64,000 bases of DNA from Bradyrhizobium sp. SZCCT0231 (GTDB lineage Bacteria > Pseudomonadota > Alphaproteobacteria > Rhizobiales > Xanthobacteraceae), in contig NZ_JAFCKP010000008.1 in the NCBI RefSeq assembly GCF_018130245.1, positions 221,933 to 285,932 on the forward strand, read 5' to 3'. The notes below the pieces were generated by a model, which was not told the origin of the DNA, searched no databases, and saw only the letters and a list, made by a program, of their open reading frames with translations. Positions 1 through 8,702 of this stretch are shown piece after piece. Position 1 is the first letter of the stretch, and every line of letters begins with the position of its first letter. The translations under genes and the position numbers were made by a program.

Positions 1-149
1 GAGGCACAGGCCTCTATCAAGGTGAAAGTATGCAACGCTCTGCTTGGTTGTAGGCAAATCTGCGGCTGGGCTCCACAAGCCGCGATCACATTATCTTTCC
101 CGGATTCGATAGGAACAAAACCGACGCCTGTGCATTTGGTAGGCGTATG

Positions 150-347
150 TCAGCGCCCCGCGGGTGCCGACCATCCCGAATATTGCCAGCTCGATTGCAG
201 AGGCGCGATTGCATTCCGCGCGTTGCGGATATGCTCGCGGGTCGCCGATCGCTTGCACACATGGCGGTGCGATTGTGTGGCACCGGCGTGCGACGCCGAT
301 GCTGCGATCAGCGCCGCAATCATTGTCCATGAAACGATCTGGCGCAT
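150..347 (-). CDS. Small secreted hypothetical protein
   Basis: A 65-residue protein with an N-terminal signal peptide (MRQIVSWTMIAALIAASASHAGA, cleavage likely after about residue 23). A good ribosome binding site, GAGGAG, lies 7 bases before the ATG. The mature part is short and basic, with a His-rich start and one cysteine, and shows no recognisable domain. It lies downstream of lexA in the same orientation, about 170 bp away, so it may be transcribed separately. Function unknown; the signal peptide and Shine-Dalgarno site are the main reasons for calling it real. Confidence 0.55.
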   Translation of the reverse strand: MRQIVSWTMIAALIAASASHAGATQSHRHVCKRSATREHIRNARNAIAPLQSSWQYSGWSAPAGR

Positions 348-463
348 GGCGTCTCCTCGAACTCTCAGGCCGCGAAGCGATGTCGCTTCGCGCGGCGTGC
401 CGAGGATGTCGCGCCGGAGGAGGGGCCGGATAATCTGAGCAGAACCGGAAAGATCACCCGGCC

Positions 464-485
464 GGAGCGGAAAATGATCCGCTCC
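464..485 (-). terminator. Hairpin downstream of lexA
   Basis: A perfect 7-bp stem (GGAGCGG / CCGCTCC) with an 8-base loop lies 29 bases past the lexA stop codon. No clear T run follows on the minus strand, so termination activity is uncertain. Confidence 0.35.
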
Positions 486-513
486 AACAGGTGTCGAACG
501 ACCGCAGGACTGC

Positions 514-1215
514 TCAGTACTTCCGGTAAAGCCCGATCAGCTTGCCCTGAATCTTCACGCGGTTCGGCGGAAGAATGCGGACCTCGTAGGCGGCATTGGC
601 GGGCTCGAGCGCGATCGAGGCGCCGCGGCGGCGGAAGCGCTTGAGCGTGGCCTCCTCGTCGTCGATCAGTGCCACCACGATGTCGCCGGTATCGGCGCTC
701 TCGTTGCGCTGGATCAGCGCCATGTCGCCGTCGAGGATGCCGGCCTCGACCATCGAATCGCCGCGCACTTCGAGTGCGTAGTGCTCGCCCGAGCCGAGCA
801 TGTCGGGCGGCACGCTGATGGTGTGGCTGCGGGTCTGCAGCGCCTCGATCGGCGTGCCGGCCGCGATGCGGCCCATCACGGGCACCGCGACGGGACGCTC
901 GCCCTCGTCCACGGGCGGGCTGGAGCTCGTGCGCACCTTGCCGAGATTGCCCTCGATGACGCTCGGCGTGAAGCCGCGGCGATTGCCGGCGGCAGCCTGG
1001 AGCTCGGGCAGCTTGATCACCTCGATGGCACGGGCGCGGTTGGGCAGGCGGCGGATGAAGCCGCGCTCCTCGAGCGCAGTGATCAGGCGATGAATGCCTG
1101 ACTTCGAGCGCAGGTCGAGCGCATCCTTCATCTCGTCGAAGGAGGGCGGCACGCCGCTTTCCTTCAGACGTTCGCTGATGAACCGCAGAAGCTCGTATTG
1201 TTTGCGCGTCAACAT
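514..1215 (-). CDS. lexA: LexA, SOS-response transcriptional repressor
   Basis: LexA represses DNA-damage genes until RecA filaments stimulate its self-cleavage. The 233-residue protein has the N-terminal winged helix (residues 1-65, starting [10 protein letters not shown]) and a C-terminal S24 peptidase domain. The Ala-Gly cleavage site is at about 119-120 (RIAAGTP), the catalytic Ser at about 154 (RGDSMVEAG) and the Lys at about 192 (ATLKRF). I start at the second in-frame ATG because LexA proteins usually begin MLTRKQ; an ATG 9 bases upstream is possible. An alphaproteobacterial SOS box about 100 bp upstream points to autoregulation. The gene follows moeA in the same direction. Confidence 0.97.
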   Translation of the reverse strand: MLTRKQYELLRFISERLKESGVPPSFDEMKDALDLRSKSGIHRLITALEERGFIRRLPNRARAIEVIKLPELQAAAGNRRGFTPSVIEGNLGKVRTSSSPPVDEGERPVAVPVMGRIAAGTPIEALQTRSHTISVPPDMLGSGEHYALEVRGDSMVEAGILDGDMALIQRNESADTGDIVVALIDDEEATLKRFRRRGASIALEPANAAYEVRILPPNRVKIQGKLIGLYRKY

Positions 1216-1315
1216 CTCGACCAAAGTCCCCCGGTTGATGTCGTTCGATTCCGAGACGATGAATTCAGCGATAAGCCGCTACATCCTCGAAACAAATCAT
1301 GAACGGACACTATAT

Positions 1316-1330
1316 GTTCGATATGTGTTC
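1316..1330. promoter_or_regulatory. SOS box (LexA operator) of lexA
   Basis: The sequence GTTCGATATGTGTTC fits the alphaproteobacterial LexA consensus GTTC-N7-GTTC exactly. It sits between moeA and lexA, about 100 bp before the lexA start, where LexA autoregulation is expected. Confidence 0.85.
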
Positions 1331-1391
1331 CGCAACTGCTTAATTTACGGTGAACAAAGCAAAACTCGCGGAATGCGTGTGGCCGCTTGGC

Positions 1392-2603
1392 TCAGACGGG
1401 GAGGCGCAGCACCTCGCAAGGCGTGCCCGCCTCGGCCTTCGGCGCGAACGGTGCGCGCACGAGAAGTACCTGTGCTGCAGCGAGATTCGCAAGCAGAGAG
1501 GAGTCCTGATGGTTGACGGGAACGGCGACGGGCGTGCCGTCGCCGCGCAGCTCCAGGCGCGCGCGCAAGTAATCCTCGCGCCGGTCGTTGGCACCGAGAT
1601 CGCGGCCCAGCACGGCGCGCTCGCGGAGATGATGAATCGCCGAACGGCCCGACAGGGCGCGAATCAGCGGTACCATGAACAGGAAGGCGCATACGTATGA
1701 TGACACGGGATTGCCGGGCAGGCCGATCACGCGCATTGCGTCGAGCCGTCCGTGCATCATCGGCTTGCCGGGCCGAATAGCGATCTTCCAGAACGCCATC
1801 GAGATGCCTTCGCCCCTGAGCGCCTGCTGGACCAGATCGTGATCGCCGACCGACGCACCGCCGGTCGTGATCAGGATGTCGGCACCGCTCTCGCGGGCGC
1901 GGCGGATGCCGGCGGAAGTGGCCTCCAGCGTATCGGCGGCAACGCCGAGGTCGACGGTCTCTGCCCCCTCGCTGCGGGCGAGCGCGTGCAGGGCATAGCC
2001 ATTGGAATAGACGATCTGGCCGCGCCCGGGCGTGGTGCCCGGCATCACCAGCTCGTCGCCGGTGGCGAGGATCGCGACCTTCGGACGGCGGCAGACGGCA
2101 AGCTGCGGCTGGTTCATCGCGGCGGCCAGCGCGAGATCGCGCTCGGTGAGACGGGTTCCTTTGCGCAGGAGCTCGTCGCCCTCCCGGAAGTCGACGCCGG
2201 CGGGGCGGATGTGCCGCCCGGGAATCGCGGCTTCCTTGATCGTGATGTGTCTGCCGTCTGCGACCGTGTCCTCCTGGATCACGACTGCGTCGGCGCCGTC
2301 GGGAACGACGCCGCCGGTGAAGATCCGCACGGCTTCGCCGGGGCCGACCGTTCCCGCGAATGGCCGGCCCGCCGCGACCTCACCGACCACCGTCAGCCTG
2401 GAATCGATCGTTGCCGCGTCGGCCGCGCGCACGGCATAGCCGTCCATCGCCGACATGGCCTCCGGCGGCTGCGTGCGCCGCGCCGCGACGTCGTGCGCGA
2501 GAACGCGATGGTAGGCCTCGTTGAGGGGGACCGCCTCTTCGGCCAGCGGCTCTGCGCCGGCGAGCACGGCGGCAAGCGCGTCGGATACCGGCATCAGGGC
2601 CAC
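1392..2603 (-). CDS. moeA: Molybdopterin molybdenumtransferase MoeA
   Basis: MoeA inserts molybdate into adenylylated molybdopterin in molybdenum-cofactor synthesis. The 403-residue protein has the family layout: an N-terminal beta-rich part with the motif PPEAMSAMDGYAVR (about 46-60), a MoCF_biosynth domain with TGDELV and TTGGASVGDHD, and a C-terminal domain with LPGNPVSS. The GTG start is preceded by AGGAG at 8 bases; an ATG 9 bases inside is the alternative. It lies just upstream of lexA. moaC, often its direct neighbour in this group, is here about 15 kb away. Confidence 0.95.
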   Translation of the reverse strand: MALMPVSDALAAVLAGAEPLAEEAVPLNEAYHRVLAHDVAARRTQPPEAMSAMDGYAVRAADAATIDSRLTVVGEVAAGRPFAGTVGPGEAVRIFTGGVVPDGADAVVIQEDTVADGRHITIKEAAIPGRHIRPAGVDFREGDELLRKGTRLTERDLALAAAMNQPQLAVCRRPKVAILATGDELVMPGTTPGRGQIVYSNGYALHALARSEGAETVDLGVAADTLEATSAGIRRARESGADILITTGGASVGDHDLVQQALRGEGISMAFWKIAIRPGKPMMHGRLDAMRVIGLPGNPVSSYVCAFLFMVPLIRALSGRSAIHHLRERAVLGRDLGANDRREDYLRARLELRGDGTPVAVPVNHQDSSLLANLAAAQVLLVRAPFAPKAEAGTPCEVLRLPV

Positions 2604-2721
2604 GGCGGAAACTCCTGCTCAGCGCATCGGCAAATGGGCGGCGAGAGTTCTAGCCGAGTGCAGGCGCGAGGCAAAGCAGCATGCAGGATGATCCTGCGTG
2701 ATCTCCGCGTGGCGGAGGAGT

Positions 2722-2814
2722 TCAAGTCCGCCGGGGCATGATCCGGAAGGCGAGACAGACCGGCACGAGGACGGCCATGGCGATCAGGAGAAGAACGAGC
2801 GCCACGGCCAGCAT
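2722..2814 (-). CDS. 30-residue single-span membrane microprotein
   Basis: An ATG starts 3 bases after the stop of the upstream 68-residue gene and opens a frame of 30 codons. The product is nearly all one hydrophobic helix (MLAVALVLLLIAMAVLVPVC) followed by a short basic tail ending MPRRT. The tight spacing suggests translational coupling. It is below usual gene-calling length. It could be a true membrane microprotein or a chance frame; the hydrophobicity and spacing favour the former. Function unknown. Confidence 0.4.
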   Translation of the reverse strand: MLAVALVLLLIAMAVLVPVCLAFRIMPRRT

Positions 2815-2817
2815 CGG

Positions 2818-3024
2818 TCAACTCCCGCTCGGTCGGTCCGGGCCGTCGTCCAGCGTGACATCGGGAGCTTTGGGACCCTGGTCCTTGTCGGGCAGCGGAT
2901 CGGCCTGGGATTTCAGGTCGGCGGCCTTGCGGATCAGCTTGGCGGAAAGGTCAGAATCCGAGGTGGTTCTGGCGAATTCAAGCAGCAGAGAGGCTTGCTT
3001 GGTGAGATAGGTTTTGCCCAGCAC
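2818..3024 (-). CDS. Small conserved-type hypothetical protein
   Basis: A 68-residue soluble protein beginning MLGKTYLTKQASLLLEFART. The first 45 residues are a helical, mixed-charge segment and the tail is acidic and Pro-rich. I know no named domain for it. It ends 3 bases before a 30-codon membrane microprotein on the same strand and lies about 215 bp upstream of moeA, so it could share a transcript with it. Confidence 0.6.
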   Translation of the reverse strand: MLGKTYLTKQASLLLEFARTTSDSDLSAKLIRKAADLKSQADPLPDKDQGPKAPDVTLDDGPDRPSGS

Positions 3025-3189
3025 GTCGATTAGCCCGATGTAGAAGTCCCAACGGACTCATGAGTCCGAAGGGTGGCCTTCCGTTCCCCGGAACTCGGTA
3101 CAAAAATGCACAAAGTGATTGGGTTCCCCGGCTTTTTGAAAATTTAGCTCCGGGAACCGCCGCGCGGGGCTTCTCGCGGCTGGTTAATC

Positions 3190-3813
3190 TCAGATGCCCA
3201 GCGCCTTCAACGCGTTCCCGACATCGCGCGGCGATGTGACATGCACGGCATTCAAACCGCGCGCCCGCGCTCCCTCGATGTTCTCGGCGAGGTCGTCGAA
3301 GAATACAATGCGCTCCGCCGGCACGCCGATCGCCGCGACGACATGGTCGAAAGCCTCCGCATCCGGTTTGCGCAGGCCGATGCTGGACGACAAATACAGC
3401 TCGCGGAAATGGCCGAGCAGATCGGCATATTTCTTCGAGAAATAGTCCACGTGCGGCCGATTGGTGTTGGAGAACGCGTAGAGCGGCATCTGCTTCGCCG
3501 CGCGCGGCAGCAACTCGGCGATATCAGGCATCTCACCGGCGAAGATCGCATTCCAGCCTTCCAGGAACTGCGCGTCCGAGATGCCGATCCCGAGCGAGGC
3601 ACGCAGCGAGGCGAAATAGTCCTCGTCGCTGATCTTGCCCATCTCGTGCAGCCGGTAGGCCTCGTCACGCACATAGCGCGCGACGATGGCCTCGGGCTGG
3701 CAGCCGGCATGTCCCGCCCAGCAGGCGATCGCCTTGGAGAAGTCGATGTCGAGCACCACGCGCCCGAGGTCGAACAGCAGCGCGTCGGCGCTGCCGGGAG
3801 AGAGCGATGTCAT
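3190..3813 (-). CDS. HAD-family phosphatase, YihX-like
   Basis: A 207-residue HAD-IA hydrolase. Motif I is LLFDLGRVVLDIDF (about 13-26), in which the second Asp of DxD is Gly, as in E. coli YihX (FDLGNVIVDIDF). Motif II is SNTNR (about 103), motif III is the Lys in GLRKPDAEAF, and motif IV is FFDDLAENIEGA. YihX dephosphorylates alpha-D-glucose 1-phosphate; that substrate is a guess here. The gene lies about 30 bp downstream of the alpha-hydroxy-acid dehydrogenase on the same strand and may be cotranscribed with it. Confidence 0.85.
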   Translation of the reverse strand: MTSLSPGSADALLFDLGRVVLDIDFSKAIACWAGHAGCQPEAIVARYVRDEAYRLHEMGKISDEDYFASLRASLGIGISDAQFLEGWNAIFAGEMPDIAELLPRAAKQMPLYAFSNTNRPHVDYFSKKYADLLGHFRELYLSSSIGLRKPDAEAFDHVVAAIGVPAERIVFFDDLAENIEGARARGLNAVHVTSPRDVGNALKALGI

Positions 3814-3842
3814 TGCGTGCTTTTCACTTCAGGATTGGCAAG

Positions 3843-4976
3843 TCAGTAACGATAGGGTTCATGCTCGAACAGCGGGAACGCGCTGAACACGCTGGGCGCG
3901 TTGGTGGCGGTCGCCGGATGCAGGCAGGATTTATCGATCTCGGCGAAGGAGGTGGCGCCCAGGAGGCCGAGGCAGCGCAGCACCTCGTCCTCCAGCAGCT
4001 CCAGCATCCGTGTGACTCCGGCTTCGCCGGCGGCCGCCAGCGCCCAGCATTGCAGCCGGCCGATGCCGACGAGGTCCGCGCCCGCCGCGATCGCCTTGAC
4101 GATGTCGGTGCCGCGGCAAAAGCCGCCATCGACCATGATCTTGGCGCGGCCCTTCACGGCATCGACGATCTCGGGCAGCACATGCATGGCGCCGCGGCCG
4201 TGGTCGAGCTGGCGGCCGCCGTGGTTGGAGACGTAGATCCATTCGACACCGTGATCGACCGCGATCCGGGCGTCTTCGGCGGTGGCGATGCCTTTGAGGA
4301 TCAGCGGAATCCTGAACTTGTCCTTGATCATCTTCACGGTCCGCCACTCCAGGCCCTTCTGGAAATCGCCGCCGGTGGCGCGCAGGCGGCTCTCGCGAAC
4401 GTAGCGCTTGGCGATGTCACGTTCACGACGGCTGTAATGGGCGGTGTCGACGGTCAGGCAGAAGGCGGCATAGGCGTTCTTCTCGGCCCGGCCGACGACA
4501 TCGGCGACAAAGGCATCGTCGCCGCGGACATAGAGCTGGTAGAGCCGCAGCGCGTCGGGGGCAGCCTCGGCGGTCTGCTCGAGGCCGGGCTCCGACACCG
4601 AGCTCAGCATATGCGCCGCACCGAAGGTGCCGGCGGCGCGTGCCACGCTCGCTGCGCCATCCGGATCGAAGATCTCGAGGGCACCGACCGGGGCGAGCAC
4701 CACCGGCAGGCGCATCCTGCGGCCGAGCTGCTCGACGGAACCATCGACCTTGCTAACATCGCGCAGCACGCGCGGGCGGAAGGCGATCTCGTCCAGCGCC
4801 ATGCGGTTGCGGCGCAACGTGGTCTCGGTCTCGGCGGCGCCGATGATGTAGTCCCAGGCATTCTGATTGAGGTTGGCGCGCGCTTTCCGGATGAACTCGT
4901 GCAGATTCTGGAACGGCTCGTTGCTGGCGCCGAGTTCGACGTTCCGTTCCGGCCGGATGCGGGGCGCTTCGTTCAT
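3843..4976 (-). CDS. FMN-dependent alpha-hydroxy-acid dehydrogenase (LldD family)
   Basis: Oxidises an L-2-hydroxy acid, such as lactate, to the keto acid. The 377-residue protein carries the family motifs: WDYIIGAAETETTLRRN near the N-terminus, LAPVGALEIF, the catalytic Lys in LILKGIATAEDA, the active-site His and Arg in VSNHGGRQLDHG, and the phosphate-binding stretch DGGFCRGTDI. The ATG at this position has GGGAGG 7 bases upstream, so I prefer it to an upstream in-frame ATG. No signal peptide is present. Substrate cannot be told from sequence. Confidence 0.88.
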   Translation of the reverse strand: MNEAPRIRPERNVELGASNEPFQNLHEFIRKARANLNQNAWDYIIGAAETETTLRRNRMALDEIAFRPRVLRDVSKVDGSVEQLGRRMRLPVVLAPVGALEIFDPDGAASVARAAGTFGAAHMLSSVSEPGLEQTAEAAPDALRLYQLYVRGDDAFVADVVGRAEKNAYAAFCLTVDTAHYSRRERDIAKRYVRESRLRATGGDFQKGLEWRTVKMIKDKFRIPLILKGIATAEDARIAVDHGVEWIYVSNHGGRQLDHGRGAMHVLPEIVDAVKGRAKIMVDGGFCRGTDIVKAIAAGADLVGIGRLQCWALAAAGEAGVTRMLELLEDEVLRCLGLLGATSFAEIDKSCLHPATATNAPSVFSAFPLFEHEPYRY

Positions 4977-5292
4977 CGTTGTCCTCCCGAGAATTTGAAG
5001 TCTTATCGCCATCGCCTATCGCGTCTGGTCCTCCAAAACCATCCTAAAATCGCATAGCTGCGAGGCGTGGACGGCCCGACCGGTTTCCGCCTTGCGCGAA
5101 ACAGTTTCGGAACGTTGCCAAAAGTTTAGCCCAAGGCGAAGGGATTTCTTCAGCGTAGCCGTTCTGGAACGGCTCGGCGGCATCCCGGCCTTGAAGAAAC
5201 CGGAATGGTATTGTGAGAAGCGGGCTGGATCGCCATTTGCATGGCGCTTCCCAGCCCCCAAGAGAACCGCCAAGCAAAAGGCTACCTCATCC
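4977..5292. other. Divergent intergenic region
   Basis: About 315 bp lie between the divergent starts of the hydroxy-acid dehydrogenase and the S41 protease. Promoters for both should be here, but I see no operator or RNA element that I can name. Confidence 0.4.
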
Positions 5293-6630
5293 ATGCGGAA
5301 AAACCTGCTGTTCCCCCTGGGCGCGCTCACCGGAGCGTGTCTGACCCTTCTGGTAGCCAGTCCGCACGGCGGAGTATGGGCGGCGCGGGCGGCAGCGGGC
5401 GCGGATGATGCCTATTCCCAGCTCAATCTGTTCGGCGCGGTGTTCGAGCGCGTCAAGGCCAGCTATGTCGAGAAGCCCGACAATGCCAAGCTGATCGAGG
5501 GGGCGATCACCGGCATGGTGACCTCGCTCGATCCGCATTCTCGCTACATGAACGCCAAGGCCTGGACCGAGATGCAGGAGACCACCTCCGGCGAGTTCGG
5601 CGGCCTCGGCATCGAGGTCACGATGGAGGATGGCCTCGTCAAGGTCGTCTCGCCGATCGACGACACGCCGGCTTCGAAGGCCGGCATCATGTCCGGCGAT
5701 CTCATCAGCAAGATCGACGGCGAGGCCGTGCAGGGCATGACGCTCGAGCAGGCGGTCAACAAGATGAAGGGACCGGTCGACACCAAGACCAAGCTCACCA
5801 TCGTGCGCAAGGGCGCGGACGCGCCGCTCGATGTCGCGATCACGCGCGAGATCATCCATGTGCGCCCCGTGCGCTTCCACGTCGAGAACGGCGACATCGG
5901 CTATATCCGTATCACCTCCTTCAACGAGCAGACCACCGACGGGCTGAAGAAGGCGATCGCGTCGATCTCCAAGCAGGTCGCCCAGGAGAAGCTCGCCGGC
6001 TACGTGCTGGATCTGCGCAACAATCCGGGCGGCCTGCTCGATCAGGCCGTGTCGGTGTCGAGCGCCTTCCTGCAGCGCGGCGAGGTCGTCTCGACCCGCG
6101 GCCGCAGTCCGGAAGAGACCCAGCGCTTCACCGCGCATGGCGGCGATCTCACCAGGGGCAAGCCGCTCGTGGTGCTGATCAACGGCGGCTCGGCCTCGGC
6201 CTCGGAGATCGTCTCCGGCGCGTTGCATGACCACAAGCGCGCGACGCTGATCGGCACGCGCTCGTTCGGCAAGGGCTCGGTGCAGACCATCATTCCGCTC
6301 GGCGCCGGCAATGGCGCGCTGGCGCTGACCACGGCGCGCTACTACACGCCGTCGGGTCGTTCGATCCAGGCCCAGGGCGTCGCGCCCGACATCGAGATCC
6401 TCCAGGACGTGCCGCCCGAGTTGAAGGGCCGGATGGACACCATGGCGGAGTCCCAGATGCGCGGGCATCTGTCGGCCGCCGACGGCACCGAGCAGACCGG
6501 ATCGCAATCCTATGTCCCGCCGGAAGAGAAGGACGACAAGGCCCTGCACGCGGCGTTCGACTTCCTCCATGGCGTCACCGCGAATGCGGTTGCCGCCAAG
6601 CCCGGGTCGAAGGCGGCGGTGCCGAACTAG
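5293..6630 (+). CDS. S41 family C-terminal processing protease (CtpA-like)
   Basis: A periplasmic serine protease that trims proteins from the C-terminus. The 445-residue product has an N-terminal signal or anchor (MRKNLLFPLGALTGACLTLL), an N-terminal cap with SLDPHSRYMN, a PDZ domain with GGLGIEV and a GDLISKIDGE turn, then the peptidase core. The nucleophile Ser lies in GSASASEIVSGAL and the general-base Lys in TRSFGKGSVQ. The frame is open further upstream, but the signal sequence fixes this ATG as the likely start. A strong hairpin follows the stop codon. Confidence 0.92.
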   Translation: MRKNLLFPLGALTGACLTLLVASPHGGVWAARAAAGADDAYSQLNLFGAVFERVKASYVEKPDNAKLIEGAITGMVTSLDPHSRYMNAKAWTEMQETTSGEFGGLGIEVTMEDGLVKVVSPIDDTPASKAGIMSGDLISKIDGEAVQGMTLEQAVNKMKGPVDTKTKLTIVRKGADAPLDVAITREIIHVRPVRFHVENGDIGYIRITSFNEQTTDGLKKAIASISKQVAQEKLAGYVLDLRNNPGGLLDQAVSVSSAFLQRGEVVSTRGRSPEETQRFTAHGGDLTRGKPLVVLINGGSASASEIVSGALHDHKRATLIGTRSFGKGSVQTIIPLGAGNGALALTTARYYTPSGRSIQAQGVAPDIEILQDVPPELKGRMDTMAESQMRGHLSAADGTEQTGSQSYVPPEEKDDKALHAAFDFLHGVTANAVAAKPGSKAAVPN

Positions 6631-6654
6631 GCCTTACGAGATCCAGATCTGGAT

Positions 6655-6684
6655 CGCCCGGGAGCGGATGACCGCTTCCGGGCG
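6655..6684 (+). terminator. Terminator hairpin after the S41 protease
   Basis: A 13-bp stem with one G-T wobble and the loop ATGA lies 25 bases past the protease stop. AATTCGTTTGTT follows, which is a weak T tract. Confidence 0.55.
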
Positions 6685-6753
6685 AATTCGTTTGTTGCGC
6701 TGTCTCAGGTCGGGATCATGGCCGCGGCAAGCCGCGAGATCACCGCGCGATGG

Positions 6754-7008
6754 TCATTGCTGCTTCTTCGGGCCGGTGTGGTGCGGGACTTCCGTCTTCG
6801 GCCCGCCGCCATAGTGGTGGCTGCCGCCGGATCCGCTGGTCGACCCGCCATCGCTCTCTTTCTTGCCCATGTGATGCGGGACCTCGGTCTTCGGTCCGCC
6901 TGAGTAGTGATGGCCGTTCTTTTCGTCGGTCGTGCTCTTCTGCGCCATCGCAGGCAGCGCGACGAAGGACACGATCGCGGCAGCGATGATCAGCTTGCGG
7001 TGACTCAT
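6754..7008 (-). CDS. Secreted His-rich protein with duplicated GGPKTEVPHH motif
   Basis: An 84-residue protein with a clear signal peptide (MSHRKLIIAAAIVSFVALPAMAQ) and AGGAG 8 bases before the ATG. The mature region holds two copies of HHY-x-GGPKTEVPHH-x-G, separated by a Gly/Ser linker, and ends GPKKQQ. The paired histidines could bind metal, but no named family is recognised. It is divergent from the OpgC-type gene. The upstream open frame is ignored because the signal peptide and ribosome binding site mark this start. Confidence 0.75.
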   Translation of the reverse strand: MSHRKLIIAAAIVSFVALPAMAQKSTTDEKNGHHYSGGPKTEVPHHMGKKESDGGSTSGSGGSHHYGGGPKTEVPHHTGPKKQQ

Positions 7009-7466
7009 TTGGTTTCTCCTGTTCGAATTTATCGAGTTGGTGCCAATCAAGTCCCGGTGGCTTGATCGAGCCGCAACCAAACCCGGAGCGTGTTCGTCCG
7101 GGTTGAGCAAGATCAACATGCCGATGCGCATGCCGAGTGCCGAGATGCGAAGACGCGTCGAGTTGCTGCAGGCGACGCGAAGCGGCGATCTTCTTACAGA
7201 AAAAAATTCTTAAGCCGACGCGCGAAATCGTAACCTCGTGCAATGCCCTTAAGCACGTCGCTCGGCGGGCCAGGTAGTCATCGGCAGGTGACCTTCCGCT
7301 CGGCGACGAGATCCATCTCGATTCATTACGCGATTGAATCACAAAAAGATTTTGCTGGTGCGTCGATCGGGTTTGATGTCCGTCAAACCGGCGGCAATGA
7401 CGCGACCTAGCGTGCCGGCGCGAATGAGCGGCGACGAGGTTGCGATCCGAAAGGCCGATCGTAAGG
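7009..7466. other. Divergent intergenic region upstream of the OpgC-type gene
   Basis: About 458 bp separate the His-rich secreted protein from the OpgC-type gene. The stretch around 7190-7215 is AT-rich compared with its surroundings (TTACAGAAAAAAATTCTTAAG), which fits promoter DNA. No operator is recognised. Confidence 0.35.
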
Positions 7467-8702
7467 ATGGAGAACGCGCCGTTGACTGAAGAGACTATTC
7501 ACGCCCCCGGTCGCCCCCTGCAAGCTGTGCTTCTGTTGCGCCGTCGGCTCTGGGAGACGATCACGATCAGATCGGTGCTGGTCAAGCCGAGGCGCGATCT
7601 TCGCCTCGATCTGTTTCGCGGCCTGGCAAACTGGTTGATTTTTCTCGGGCACATTCCGGATTCCGCGCTCGTCTGGTTCACGACGCGCAACTACGGCTTC
7701 AGCGACGGCGCCGATCTGTTCGTGCTGATCTCCGGCTATACCGCGACCTTCGTGTTCGGCTCGATGATGATGGAGCGTGGCTTCGTCATCGGAGCAACCC
7801 GGCTGCTGCGGCGGGTATGGCAGCTCTATGTCGCTCACTTGCTGTTGTTCTTCGTCTATCTCACCGCGGTGCACTACCTCGCGCACAGGTTCGACGATCT
7901 TCATTTGATGGATCAGTTCAACGTCGCGCCGCTGATGAATTTTCCGGTCGAGACGCTGGCACAGGGCCTGATCCTCAAGTTCAAGCCGCTCAATCTCGAC
8001 GTGCTGCCGCTCTACATCGTGCTGATGGCCGCGTTTCCAGTCGTGCTCTGGTTCATGCTGCGCTGGCGCAATGCGGTGATGATCGGCTCGCTTGGTCTCT
8101 ATCTGGCAGCCCGCCATTACGGATGGAATTTGCCGTCCTATCCGGCTGGTGTCTGGTACTTCAATCCGTTCGCCTGGCAATTGCTCTTCGTATTCGGAGC
8201 CTGGCTGGCCTTGGGAGGGGCGGCCGCGAGCCGCTGGCTGCTGTCGTCCCGCACGGCGCTCGCCCTCAGCTGTGCCGTCCTGCTCTTTGCGCTCGTTGTG
8301 ACGCTGGCCGAACGAATCCCGGGACTGCGCGATTCTGTTCCTGAAGGCCTTGCCGCGATCTTCATTCCGAACGACAAGACCAATCTCGGTCCCTATCGCG
8401 TCATCCATCTGGCGAGCCTGGTGCTCGTCGTCGTCTGGCTCATCCCGGTCGACTGGCCCGGTCTCAAGTCGCCGTTGCTGCAACCCTTGATCAGATGCGG
8501 CCAGCAGTCGCTGTCCGTGTTCTGCGCCGGCCTGTTTCTGTCCTTCGTTGCACATTTCGTGCTCGAGTCCGGGTCCGAGGGACTATGGGCCCAGCTGATG
8601 GTCGGTGCGGCGGGTCTCTGGATCATGACGATCATTGCCTATTACCGGACGTGGTCGAAGGGCGTCGACAGGAGCCGCTCGGCCCAGGAGGCGGGCGAAT
8701 GA
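7467..8702 (+). CDS. OpgC-domain integral membrane protein (acyltransferase-like)
   Basis: The segment RDLRLDLFRGLANWLIFLGH near residue 38, followed by NYGFSDGADLFVLISGYT, is the signature of the OpgC family, membrane proteins related to the succinyltransferases of osmoregulated periplasmic glucans. About ten hydrophobic segments follow in the 411-residue product. Start choice is uncertain: the ATG used here has TAAGG too close, and a TTG 27 bases upstream has GAGG directly before it. It overlaps the next small frame by ATGA. Its presence before the redox cluster may be coincidental. Confidence 0.8.
   Translation: MENAPLTEETIHAPGRPLQAVLLLRRRLWETITIRSVLVKPRRDLRLDLFRGLANWLIFLGHIPDSALVWFTTRNYGFSDGADLFVLISGYTATFVFGSMMMERGFVIGATRLLRRVWQLYVAHLLLFFVYLTAVHYLAHRFDDLHLMDQFNVAPLMNFPVETLAQGLILKFKPLNLDVLPLYIVLMAAFPVVLWFMLRWRNAVMIGSLGLYLAARHYGWNLPSYPAGVWYFNPFAWQLLFVFGAWLALGGAAASRWLLSSRTALALSCAVLLFALVVTLAERIPGLRDSVPEGLAAIFIPNDKTNLGPYRVIHLASLVLVVVWLIPVDWPGLKSPLLQPLIRCGQQSLSVFCAGLFLSFVAHFVLESGSEGLWAQLMVGAAGLWIMTIIAYYRTWSKGVDRSRSAQEAGE

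Noticed and set aside
22-438. 138-codon frame at the window start
   Set aside because: No ribosome binding site and a composition without structure. A minus-strand frame in the same place has both a signal peptide and a Shine-Dalgarno site.
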